From: Nilaparvata lugens
Lineage: Eukaryota; Arthropoda; Insecta; Hemiptera; Delphacidae
Assembly (NCBI RefSeq): GCF_014356525.2
Contig: NC_052509.1
Location: 34,150,584-34,214,583 of the forward strand
Reading direction: 5' to 3'
Length of the DNA stretch: 64,000 bases
Shown here: piece after piece, positions 10,933 through 21,257 of the stretch
Position numbering within the stretch: the stretch's first letter is position 1
Layout: the number at the start of each line of letters is the position of its first letter
Translations under genes and position numbers: made by a program
The notes under the pieces: generated by a model
What the model was told of the DNA's origin: nothing
Database searches by the model: none
Seen by the model: the letters and a program-made list of their open reading frames with translations, nothing else

Positions 10933-11650
10933 CTATTTATAAGCCCTATCAACTGACATGAGTCTCATTTCTGGGAAAATTGCAGGAGCTCCGTAATATT
11001 TTTGTGAAAAATGGCGGATAATCACTAAAAAACCATGTTATTCACGGTTTTCTCGAAAACGGCTCTAACGATTTTCTTCAAATTTATACCCTAGATAGCT
11101 ATTTATAAGCCCTATCAACTGACTTGAGTCTCATTTCTGGGAAAATTGCAGGAGCTCCGTAATATTCGTGAAAAAAAGTGGCGGATAATCGCAAAATAAA
11201 AACATGTTTTTCATGATTTTCTCAAAAATGACTTGACCGATTTTTTTCAAATTCATACCCTGTATAGTTATATATCAGCTCTATAAACTAGCATGAGTTT
11301 CCTTCCTGAGAAACTAACAGGGGGTCCACCCCATTCTTGAGAAATTTACTTTGTAACCTCCTTCTCGTGCTCGAGGTAGGTGGGTAGAGCAGTTTATTCA
11401 AGAGAACACACGTCGATATTTTATTTGTAGAACAGCTGTTTTGACAACTTTTAAAAAATCCTTAAATTTCATAATTCAAACAAAGGAAAATGTACTCTGA
11501 AAACAATAACAATAGTATAATCGTAGTTTTAATAAAATTATTAAGCCGCCAATCGGCATAATGTTATTCCCCTAGATTATCCTCGTTTAAGAATGAGGCT
11601 TATAGATCAATGAGCAAGGAAAGTAGTGTGAGTGTACCACACCAGATTTT
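10933..11650 (+). repeat. Dispersed repeat, right part, with about 168-bp tandem units
   Basis: This continues the repeat interrupted at 8414. Units beginning ATGGCGGATAAT occur at about 11010 and 11178, each followed by a similar series (TTCACGGTTTTCTC, AACGATTTTCTTCAAATT, AAGCCCTATCAACTGAC). The repeat ends around AGTGTGAGTGTACCACACC near 11640. Nothing is coded. Confidence 0.65.
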
Positions 11651-12313
11651 TAATATAGCTTTCCATTATCATATGATTATATAGTAAACGTACAAATATA
11701 ACAATACTCCTGCCTCAAGAAGAGAGAGGCAAAGGTTTTAAGTTTTCAAACACCTAAAAAGTTTGAATGTGAACATTTTGAATTTTTAAAAGTTCAAAAA
11801 AAAAAAATTAAATTTTGAAAAGATGAATCCTAATATGAACTCATAAATCATATCTACTCATCACCGAATAAAATACGAGGAAAAGGCCAAGTAAACTTCA
11901 CTGAATTTCAATTGTCATTCAACAATCTAATTTATCAGGTTCAAATAGTTGAATATACCAATAATTATTTCTTTGCAACAATCAGAAAAATCTATTATGA
12001 ACATGAAGTATGAACATTGTGGTGATCTGAATCGATCTATGTTAATAATAGGAACTAAAAGAATAAAAGATGTCATTCCATTCCAACTAAAACGAAACTT
12101 CATAATAATAATTAGTTAAATACCACAATCAACTCCACTAATACATAATAATTATTACTAATGTCATGTTTTCAGCAATATAGTAGAGTAATCACAGTCC
12201 AGATTCAAATAATTCTTGCATCAATCTTATAGTATAATCACAAAGTGAAGATGTAATATAGTAAATTTTCAAATAATTCTTCAAAGTAAAGACTTATTAT
12301 ATTGTTATTATAG
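11651..12313. other. AT-rich stretch without a gene
   Basis: No open frame, RNA motif or repeat copy could be recognised. It is the left flank of the Gypsy element. The bases TAT/TAG next to the LTR could be part of the insertion target, but the right flank is lost. Confidence 0.5.
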
Positions 12314-13646
12314 TGTCTTTTGAGAACCTAAATTCTCAGACAACTATAATTAAGTTTGGAAATCATGCGAGACCCCGATGGTGGAGGGGTTAGTGAAATT
12401 TCTAGTACTATTCCAGTGGTGAGGAATCCGAAATAAAAATCATTTGACGATTGATTGCCTCTATATTAAATATTTAAATTCAAACAACACTTTACAATAA
12501 ATACTTTCTTCAATTAAAGATTATCTTTGTCTTTAAGAGACCAAATTTACGTCTTTAAGAGACCAAAATTTAAGGGACACATTGAATTCTGGTGGGGAAA
12601 GATCAAGTACTCATCTTGTAGTTGTCGTCGCGATGTCCGGAGTCCCTGGCGGAGATGGATGAAGGGTGAAGATGATTAGTCGTCCTCCAGGAATGTTCAG
12701 GCGTCGCGGCGACAGATCCAAAAGGGAGTTAGTCTTGTTCTCTCCTCATCAGCATTCAATGACATACGATTCCATCCATGGTTGGAAGAAGTCGCCGACC
12801 CTTTTACAATGGAAATTCTCAGCCTGATACAGAAACCTGATGACAAATTTACAACAGAATTAGAAACATAATAATTACCAATATCTAATAGGATTGTATT
12901 AAATTGATGATCTAGGTAGATCATCAAATAAATACAATTCACCGCTTCCTATGAGGAAATAAATAATATTATTAACATACATAAATCACTTCACAAATGA
13001 TAAATTTTATTCAATGACAATAATAAAAATACTCACCCAAAAGGGGTATTGAAGATCCAAAGTATAGAGGGAATCAATCGTCAATTATCTTAACTATCCC
13101 ATAGCTATAAGGGGGACTTTACTTCTAAATTACGATTTACTTGGACACTCAATTAAATTCTCCTGGAGAGAATAAGAATGTACCCCCAAATGAAAACATT
13201 ATTGGAAATTGAAAGAAAATGTCAAGAAACAGTTAACACTCAGATTTATCAGACTGATCAGTTTTACCATCATTACTTAAAATATTTACCAGATCGCCGG
13301 TGAATTTCTCTTCGCCCACTCTCTTTCTCCTCAGTAAATAAGGAAGGTGATACGTTCAAGCAAGAAGGAAACTAGGAGAGAAAAGTTATTTCCCTTTTGC
13401 AAGTTTAGAATTATGGGATTGATTCAGCATACTTCTGGCGTCTAGAACTGTCGTGAGAATAGATAACTCCAAGTGGGATCGTGGGAACCAAGGACTTTAA
13501 TAAGATTCTGATCATAATTATAACGATTCTAGAAATGCTGGCTAAGTTGCCAATGAACAAGAATAAATTTACTATCTTCATGGGAACTGAAAACTACTAA
13601 CTTAAGATAGAATAAATTCCATTTAATAACTCAAAATTTTGGTACA
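12314..13646 (-). mobile_element. Gypsy 3' LTR
   Basis: The left end (TGTCTTTTGAG on the plus strand) matches 19293 onwards. The right end is set at 13646 because a polypurine tract lies immediately beyond it on the element strand. This gives a 1333-bp LTR that starts TGTACC and ends AAAGACA on the minus strand. The minus-strand open frame at 12697-12942 is repeated in the other LTR and is not a gene. Confidence 0.7.
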
Positions 13647-13662
13647 GATTCTCCCCCCGTTA
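13647..13662 (-). promoter_or_regulatory. Gypsy polypurine tract
   Basis: Read on the minus strand this is AACGGGGGGAGAATC, a G/A-rich run placed directly upstream of the 3' LTR. It is the expected primer site for plus-strand DNA synthesis and helps set the LTR boundary. Confidence 0.65.
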
Positions 13663-14514
13663 AAGGAAAGTTGGACGCCAATGAAAAAACTACCAAAATT
13701 TTGAATAGGTGAGCGCGCCAATTGAAAGTGTGTGGGGAGAATCCACAGCATTCGGAGTCAGTCGAAACGAAGAAAAGCGCGGGCCCAGCGCAATCTAGCG
13801 TCGTTGACTGGTTTTCCGAGCAAACACTTACTACTACCGTACTACAAGTCATGAAGGTTGTGAGGAGAGAGAGTGTGCGAGAGTAACTTACGTCGAATGC
13901 AGTCAGAGAAAATAGGATTGACTCTGTCTGGATCCTATTCTCTCTGAACGGAGCTAGCCGTTCGAAGTCAACATTACACAAAATACTCATTTAACGATAT
14001 CATAATATCAACAAAATCATCATGAAACCTTACTAGAACAATGAACTACTCTGAGAATTATCGATATATCAAGCTTTTCATTCAATACTTAATCTAGTTA
14101 CACATTAACACTACTAACCTATTTCTATATTGCCAATGAATACTATAATACGTGAATAAAATACTGCAACCTAACTGATCAATCCTACTTGAGTACACAA
14201 TAATAAATTGATTATGCCTTATTCACAACGATATAGTTTAATTGATTATATATAAAATTTGATATTATATAAGATTATACTCCAATTACGATTATTATAA
14301 TAATTCTACTTATTTATCCTATTTTACCCTTATCTTCCTAATATTCTTATCACTATAATCATGGCCATGAACTTATATTACTACCTAGGAAATTTCTCTC
14401 TTGTTTATAGTCGACTTTCAATTATTACAACTTTAAAGACATGATGCAACAGTCACGAAATTCAGTCACAGTTACAGTTACAGTCACGAAATTCAGATGC
14501 GTCCACCTGATTTC
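13663..14514 (-). other. Gypsy 3' untranslated region
   Basis: About 850 bp lie between the integrase stop and the polypurine tract. The minus-strand open frame 13990-13631 (119 codons, ATG start) ends inside the polypurine tract; I see no signal peptide, envelope motif or other known domain. A short tandem repeat of CAGTCACGAAATTCAG-like units occurs at about 14445-14495. Confidence 0.5.
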
Positions 14515-15434
14515 TCATGTGTCTCCTGGATTAATGCTCTTATCTAATTTCAATTGTGATACATGTGCACGTCGTATGAATGTATTTCCATCCATGGAAA
14601 ATAACTTTACAGATACAGGTGAAGTCCATTCTTTTATTATGAATGGGCCAGACCATCTTTGTGCTAACTTTGCCGAAATTTTATCAACAGCTCTACTAAT
14701 TGGATTAGCTTTCAGGAAAACTCTATCATTAGTTTTGAAAGGGATTCTACTTCTTTGTAAGTCAAATCTTTCCTTCGCTTTACTCTGCGATTTTAAGAGG
14801 TTTTCATGAGCTTGTTTCCACAATTTTCTCGTATTTTCACTGAATTTCTGGGGCAGTATTTCATCTATTACCCATATATTCGTGAGTGGGTGAGTTGGTT
14901 TATGCCTGAATATCAACTCATAAGGAGTATACTTACTACTTTCGTGGAAGCTACAATTAAATGCTAGAGGTAACCAACTGAGTGGTACATCCCATTTTGT
15001 GTGGTCATGAGAAGAGAATGCAATAAGTGCAGATTTCAAATTCCTATGTACTCTTTCAACAGCGTTGGATTGAGGGTGGTATGGAGTACACGTGACATGT
15101 AAAATGCCTCTTTGAAAACAGAACTTATTGAATATATTAGATTTGAATTGTGGTCCATTGTCTGACACTATTATTTTAGGTACACCGAAATTAGTGAAAA
15201 TCCTTTGTAGTTCATTGCAAACGATATTAGCATTGGCTTCTCTGACTGCAATCAGCCAGCAATACTTACTAAAAGCGTCGAGACAGCTAAAAATCATGCA
15301 ATTACCTTTAGAAGATCTTGGGAGTTTTCCTACAAAATCTATAAATAATTTCTCCATTGGGTAAGAAGCAACACTGGAAGCCATATAGCCATAATTAGCC
15401 TTCTGTGCTGGTTTAGATAATGCACATATTTACA
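14515..15434 (-). pseudogene. pol: Gypsy integrase
   Basis: Integrase inserts the cDNA into the genome. Within the 289-codon frame starting at 15384 the catalytic acidic residues are visible at about D16 (FIDFVG), D75 (VSDNGPQF) and E110 (NAVERVHR), followed by a C-terminal domain (RWSGPFIIKEW). The frame is open upstream of 15384. The N-terminal zinc finger is encoded in the adjoining frame (YHES, GAHLGY, NCKY), and one base appears missing at about 15430, which removes the last zinc-binding Cys and shifts the frame. Otherwise the domain looks intact. Confidence 0.85.
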
Positions 15435-17303
15435 GTTCTTAATAAATACTCCTACATCTTTAGATATTCCTTTCCAAGTGAAAACCTGTTTAATTTTATT
15501 CAAAGTTTTTGTATATCCTAGATGAGCGCCAAACAAAGATTCGTGGTAATACTTGCAAACCATAGGTTTTAGAACTTGGGGAAGTACTATTTTTGGTTCA
15601 GTTGAATTTCGAACATTGCATACTAGAATTCCCTTTTTTATTTGATACGGAAAGATATCATTACCAGCACTCGCTGATTGCAATATCTCCCTCACAAATT
15701 CGTCCTGCTTCTGATAGGTTGAAATATCAGTGGAACTGAGTGGGAAATCTACTAGATTTATACTACATAAATTCTGCTCTATTACTTCGGGAGGAGAGTC
15801 TTCAAACATACGGCTTAAGCAATCGGCGACCTTATTGTCAACGCCTTTCACATGCTCTGTAGTAAACTGAAAGGCAGATAACCTTAGAACCCATCTCCCT
15901 ATCCTACCAAGTTGCTTTGGGTGGTTCAAGACAAATTGCAGTGCATTACAATCAGTTCTCAGAATGAATTTTGTATGTTCAAGGAAATATTTGAATTTCT
16001 CAACTCCATAAAGTGCAGCTAAAGTTTCCTTTTCATAGGTGGAATATTTTCGTTCTAATGGTGATAGGGTGCGTGATGCATAAGCGATTGGGGCAAAAGC
16101 TCCATCTTGCATCTGACCCAACACACATCCTATTGCAATTGAAGAAGCATCAGTGCTCAAAATAAACTTCTCATTGAAATCAGCCATTTTTAGAAGCGGA
16201 GGCTGTGACAGAATCTGTTTTAGTTTATCAAACGATTTTTGACATTCATCATTCCATATGAATTTCGCATTTTTCTTCCTCAAGGCATTCAATGGGGCTG
16301 AAATCTGTGCTAAGTTGGGGATAAACTTAGAGAAAAACTGCACCATTCCCAAGAATCGTTCAATTCCTTTTACTTTAGTTGGAAAAGGAAAATTAACAAT
16401 TGGTTTTGTTCTTTCTGGGTCGATCGAAATACTATTATGAGAAACCAAATGACCTAGGAAATTGATTTTGTTAGCAGCAAAGTTACATTTCTGAGGGTTC
16501 ACTGTCAGGTTTGATCGTTTTAATCTACAGAAAACTTCATCTAATAATTTCCAATGATTTTCGAGAGTGTCAGTATATATAATCAAATCATCCAAATAAA
16601 AAAATAATCCCTTGAAACGCAAGTCACCAAACAATTTCTGCATTAAGTTGGTCAAAACAGCTGATCCACAACTGATTCCATATGGCAAACGCTTGAATTG
16701 ATACAAGTTAAATGGTGTTATGAACGCTGTTAGATGCTTCGAATTTTCAGTCAAATGGATTTGGTTATAAGCGCTAGTCAAATCAATGCACGAAAACCAC
16801 TTAGCATTCGAAAAATAATGAAAACATTCGTGAAGATTTCGTAATGGAGCTGACTGTAATTCTATTACCTTATTTAGGCGACGATAATCAATGCACAAAC
16901 GATAAGAATTTGGAGTTGGTTTGGGCACCAATAAACAGGGTGACGAGTACTGCGATGTTGAGGGCTCAATTATATCTTCATCTAGTAGCTGTTGAATCTT
17001 TTTTCTTAGATATTCCAAGTTGATTGAATTCATAGAATACGGTTGAGATCTGACAACCTTGTTGGATGTTAATTTAATATCATATTTTATTAGATCGGTT
17101 GATCCAATTTTCTCAGTCAGAACATCTGCGTGTTTACTGATCAATTTCTCTAGACTACTCCTATCAAAATAACTCAAATGCGATAAGTCCATTGGAGCCA
17201 GTCTCTCCATGATATTATAAACTTGAATTTCGGTATTGTTAGAAAAATCTTTATTAATTAAAGGAAATTTCAAGTGAGGACTGAAGTCAAAGAAAAAGTT
17301 TAA
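15431..17303 (-). pseudogene. pol: Gypsy reverse transcriptase, RNase H and start of integrase
   Basis: The 644-codon open frame 17273-15339 (no ATG at its start, so it is an internal part of pol) carries a reverse transcriptase with CIDLTSAY (D164) and FFYLDDLIIY (226-229). RNase H follows with STDASS (D375), E415, RTDCNAL (D441) and VADCLSR (D484), and then the HHCC finger of integrase from about residue 610. All catalytic residues are present. The frame is the same as that of the upstream protease but is separated from it by a TAG at 17306-17304. It runs into wrong-frame residues after the integrase break near 15430. Confidence 0.9.
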
Positions 17304-17577
17304 CTAATTATTACTGCTAATTATTTCCTGAAGTGTGGAGGCTCTTATTATTGAAAACGCTGAACCAGAGTCAACTAGACATTGGAATGTAGTTTCACCA
17401 TTATTGAAATTCGCTGGTACAAAGGGAAGAGCTTTGTTAGAATAAATCATCCCACACACTTTATTTTCAGATTTTCTTTGCAAATTTTGAATGAAACGTT
17501 TCTTAGAATTAGAAATTTTATTTTTCAATGATTTCAATTTTTATTGTTTTTCTACTTTATTTACTTTTGACACTAAG
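17304..17577 (-). pseudogene. pro: Gypsy protease and gag-pol linker
   Basis: The active-site box LVDSGSAFSII identifies a retropepsin that would mature Gag-Pol. It is read in the -1 frame relative to gag. Two stops interrupt the pol frame: TAA at 17543-17541 in the linker and TAG at 17306-17304 just after the protease. The sequence is short for a full protease, and its last strand may continue beyond the TAG. Confidence 0.7.
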
Positions 17578-19005
17578 TTTTTTTTGTTGATGAGGCTAGT
17601 TTGGAGTTTAAATTCTTAGTGCAATTTCTTGCAATGTGATTAGGTCCATTGCATTTATAGCATACAAATCCCTGCCTGTATCCTCTGTTGGGATAGTTAT
17701 TTATGGGTCTCTTTTCAAATTGCGGTGTATTGTTATTATCCTTATTAGTCCTATAGAAAGCATCTCTCTCGATGTCTGCAAAATGTAAATTTTGTGCCTG
17801 GATACAGATTTCATCTAATTGGGCTAGAGTTGTGGGTTTGTTCATGAAAATCAACCTTGACCTTTCGTGAGGACTCAGACCACTTAATATTGTAGATACG
17901 ACTTCAGCTTCTGATTTTTCCAACCTCAATAGCAAAGCACTCTCTTTTATCGACACCACGTAAGCTGATATAGGCTCAACCGGCGCTTGCAGTCGATAAA
18001 ATCGATCTTTGACTATTGTTGACATAAGTCTCTGTGGTACAAAATATTTCAGAACCTCCTGGTGGAATTTATCAAAAGAGTGACTTGAATTGATTGCCAT
18101 AGTGATTTTATCGCATAGAGGCCCAATTGTGAATGGCACTAATAGTTTCAACATCTGGCCGTCATCTATTTGAGATAATGACTGAATTTTTAGTGCAATT
18201 GTTAGAAATAATAACAAACCATGAATGTTCAGACCATCAGTAGGTTTCAAATTTTTAGTCAAAGATTCAATGGGGTTATGTATTTTTGAATACATTGAAT
18301 GTTGTACCTGATTTTGATTTTGACTCAAAATTATATTATTGACAGGGCCTGCAGCTGCATTCACCTCTCCAGTTGGCGAATTTATTATGTTCACAGAAGG
18401 TATATTCAATAGTTTACTTGTACCTGGTTGATTTGAAACTACAATATTTGATGTATTTGGAAACGAGAATGCACTAGGCGATTTCATATTAGCTGGAGAA
18501 GGAGGCCTACTCTTAACTTGTTCACTTTGCAAATCTACAGTTACCAGCAATGATAGAAGGCAACATATTTATCATTTCATACAACAAGGTCAATGATTTT
18601 CCTTGTTTATCTGGTGTTATTGTTGGAAAGGCTTTCAAAGATTGTTCAATCACTGAAATGAAATGAAGAATCTTTGATTCTAATTTCACAATTTCTTTTC
18701 TAGTCAGTTCCGACATTGATTCAAGTTCTTCCAATAAATATAGAATTCGAGAGCTAATTTCCTTTATTGTGCTATGAGATCTTAACGTTTCATAGGACAC
18801 TTGTCAGCGATCTTTTACTAAACAAAGTTCTCAGACAATCAACTGTCTGACTTTGCATTTCCGATCTATCTAAACCTAGGATTTCCAATTCGAACAGAAG
18901 TTCATCTTTTACTAATACATCTGGGTTAATTTTATGAGACAAAAATGAATTGATTACACGGTTACTTGTAAATGCCGTTTTCACTATCTCCAGTGTAACC
19001 GCCAT
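17573..19005 (-). pseudogene. gag: Gypsy gag with CCHC zinc knuckle, two frameshifts
   Basis: Gag forms the particle and binds RNA. Translation starts at ATG 19005 (MAVTLEIVKTAF) and continues in three frames: 19005 to about 18800, about 18800 to about 18540, and then to the stop at 17573. The last part contains a capsid-like helical region and the knuckle CYKCNGPNHIARNC (about 17670-17620). The joins near 18800 and 18540 each need a small indel. The linear order of the three pieces and the single start support one ancestral gag gene. Confidence 0.8.
17578..17586 (-). promoter_or_regulatory. Candidate -1 frameshift site at the end of gag
   Basis: On the minus strand eight A residues precede CTTAG, and the gag frame reads ACA AAA AAA ACT TAG. 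An A_AAA_AAA heptamer followed at once by the gag stop, with pol in the -1 frame, is the usual arrangement for ribosomal frameshifting in Ty3/Gypsy elements. No downstream structure was checked. Confidence 0.5.
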
Positions 19006-19265
19006 GTTATCCTATTATAATCAAATCTACTAATTATTAATACTTATTACTTCTACACAATTGAAAAGCTTGATAATTCAATATCACTAAAATTTTTCCT
19101 ACTTTAGATAAATTAATGGAACCTGATAGTCTGGAAACCGCTACTCATTAAATCACTTTAAAATTTCATTAATTTAATAATATTCCATCAGAATTCAATT
19201 TTCCCATTTCAAATTTAAATTTCCAATTCCAACACAAAAATAGGACCAGAAAATTCACTAATTAA

Positions 19266-19283
19266 CCGTACGTTCTGCTACCA
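19266..19283 (-). promoter_or_regulatory. Gypsy primer binding site, initiator-Met tRNA type
   Basis: On the minus strand the site reads TGGTAGCAGAACGTACGG a few bases after the LTR. The first ten bases are complementary to the conserved 3' end of eukaryotic initiator tRNA-Met (...TCTGCTACCA). Later bases diverge. Confidence 0.65.
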
Positions 19284-19292
19284 ATTTTATAG

Positions 19293-20187
19293 TGTCTTTT
19301 GAGAACCTAAATTCTCAGACAACTATAATTAAGTTTGGAAATCATGCGAGACCCCAATGGTGGAGGGGTTAGTGAAATTTCTAGTACTATTCCAGTGGTG
19401 AAAATCCGAAATAAAAATCATTTGATGATTGATTGCCTCTATATTAATTATTCAAATTCAAACAACACTTTACAATAAATACTTTCTTCAATTAAAGATT
19501 ATCTTTGTCTTTAAGAGACCAAATTTACGTCTTTAAGAGACCAAAATTTAAGGGACACATTGAATTCTGGTGGGGAAAGATCAAGTACTCATCTTGTAGT
19601 TGTCGTCGCGATGTCCGGAGTCCCTGGCGGAGATGGATGAAGGGTGAAGATGATTAGTCGTCCTCCAGCAATGTTCAGGCGTCGCGGCAACAGATCCAAA
19701 AGGGAGTTAGTCTTGTTCTCTCCTCATCAGCGTTCAATGACGTACGATTCCATCCATGGTTGGAAGAAGTCGCCGGCCCTTTTACAATGGAAATTCTCAG
19801 CCCGATACAGAAACCTGATGACAAATTTACAACAGAATTAGAAACATAATAATTACCAATATCTAATAGGATTGTATTAAATTGATGATCTAGGTAGATC
19901 ATCAAATAAATACAATTCACCGCTTCCTATGAGGAAATAAATAATACTATTAACATACATAAATCACTTCACAAATGATAAATTATATTCAATGACAATA
20001 ATAAAAATACTCACCCAAAAGGGGTATTGAAGATCCAAAGTATAGAGGGAATCAATCGTCAATTATCTTAACTATCCCATAGCTATAAGGGGGACTTTAC
20101 TTCCAAATTACAATTACATTAAATGTCCGATTTACTTGGACACTCAATTAAATTCTCCTGGAGAGAATGAGAATGTACCCCCAAACG
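19293..20187 (-). mobile_element. Gypsy 5' LTR, truncated
   Basis: It matches 12314-13208 base for base apart from scattered changes and a short insertion near 20115. Similarity ends at 20187, where an A-rich tract begins, so about 440 bp of the LTR including its 5' (U3) end is missing. The element has therefore lost its normal promoter. Confidence 0.8.
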
Positions 20188-20226
20188 AAAAAATTAAAAA
20201 AAAAAAAATAAAAAAAAAAAAAAAAA

Positions 20227-20259
<33 letters not shown>

Positions 20260-20292
20260 AAAAAAAAAAAAAAAATTGAAAAAAAAAAAAAA
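20188..20292. repeat. A-rich low-complexity tract
   Basis: About 105 bases are almost only A with single T and TTG interruptions. It sits exactly between the truncated Gypsy LTR and the polymerase unit. It could be a poly(A) remnant or a place where the assembly joined unrelated sequence. Confidence 0.9.
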
Positions 20293-20316
20293 TTCCCTCC
20301 AGATCCTGAACTGGGG

Positions 20317-20369
20317 TATAAAAGGAGTTGTTCTACAAGGAGTGGGACATTGTGTCTTTGACAGTCAGT
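20317..20369 (+). promoter_or_regulatory. Candidate core promoter of the polymerase unit
   Basis: A TATAAAA box at 20317-20323 lies in a GC-richer context. An arthropod initiator-like TCAGT at 20365-20369 is about 50 bp downstream, which is longer than the usual 30. The leader continues to a strong splice donor at 20451. Confidence 0.45.
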
Positions 20370-20450
20370 ACGTGTGTGTACCACCAGTACGTGTGTGTGT
20401 GATTTCGGCGTATTGGTTTTGGATTACTTCCATCTTCATCAACATCAAGA

Positions 20451-21257
20451 GTAAGTACCAGTGCATTTTATAGTTATATATATTTATATTATATTCATGA
20501 TTCAACAATTAAGTCCAAAAGAGTAGAATTTTGAAGTAGTTTGAGACTGACAATTAAATTCAAAAATGACTAGTGTAATTATGAATTAGGTTCCAATACA
20601 TATAAGTTAAGAGTTTAATTATGAATTAGGTTCTTCAAGTTGGTGGTTGTAATCCATCCTAACCTAAAAACTTATAATTACAAAGTAGATCCTAGACCCC
20701 CATCCACATTCCCCCATACAGCTCCGGATCATTATCCTTAGAACATAAACACCATAGAGTAAATGACATAGTCAAAAATGACTAGTGTAATTATGAATTA
20801 GGTTCCAATACATAGAGTAAATGACATAGTCAAAAATGACTAGTGTAATTATGAATTAGGCTCCAATACATACAAGTTATGAGTTTAATTATGAATTAGG
20901 TTCTTCAAGTTGGTGGTTGTAATCCATCCTAACCTAAAAACCGTATAATCGCAAAGTAGATCCTAGACCTCCATTCACATGGTTGTAATTCATCCTAACC
21001 TAAAAACCGTATAATCGCAAAGTAGATCCTAGACCCCCATTCACATTCCCCCATCACCACCCCACCCCACCATACAGCTCCAGACCATCATCCCTAGAAC
21101 ATAAACACCTACGAACCTCCATCCCTGACCCACCCACACACCCGACCCACGATCCTAGATACCAATTCACCACCTTCATCCCCCACATCCGTTGATTTAT
21201 ATATAGAGTTGAATACTGCATACCATACTAATACAATATTGTTTTGCATTGTTCTAG
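20451..21257 (+). other. Predicted intron in the 5' leader of the polymerase gene
   Basis: The donor is AGA|GTAAGT at 20451. The acceptor is a T-rich stretch ending in TAG at 21255-21257, immediately followed by the start codon, with a branch-like TACTAAT about 30 bp upstream. Inside are partial tandem repeats containing TGACTAGTGTAATTATGAAT (about 20567, 20778, 20837) and a second unit near CCATCCTAACCTAAAAAC (about 20655, 20925, 20990). Confidence 0.6.

Larger units (their letters stand above)
12314..20187 (-). mobile_element. Ty3/Gypsy LTR retrotransposon, nearly complete but broken
   Basis: On the minus strand the order is 5' LTR (20187-19293, truncated), primer binding site, gag, protease, reverse transcriptase, RNase H, integrase, 3' UTR, polypurine tract, 3' LTR (13646-12314). 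This is the Ty3/Gypsy order. The two LTRs differ by roughly 15-20 substitutions and a few small indels over about 890 aligned bases, counted by eye, which suggests a fairly recent insertion. The lesions are two gag frameshifts, stops in the gag-pol linker and after protease, a 1-bp loss in integrase, and loss of the LTR 5' end. Confidence 0.9.

Noticed and set aside
12697..12942. Minus-strand 81-codon frame with a near-identical copy at 19675-19920
   Set aside because: It is conserved only because both lie in the LTRs of the same recent Gypsy element.
20148..20384. Phe-rich minus-strand frame at the A-rich tract
   Set aside because: It is a translation of poly(T) and has no independent support.
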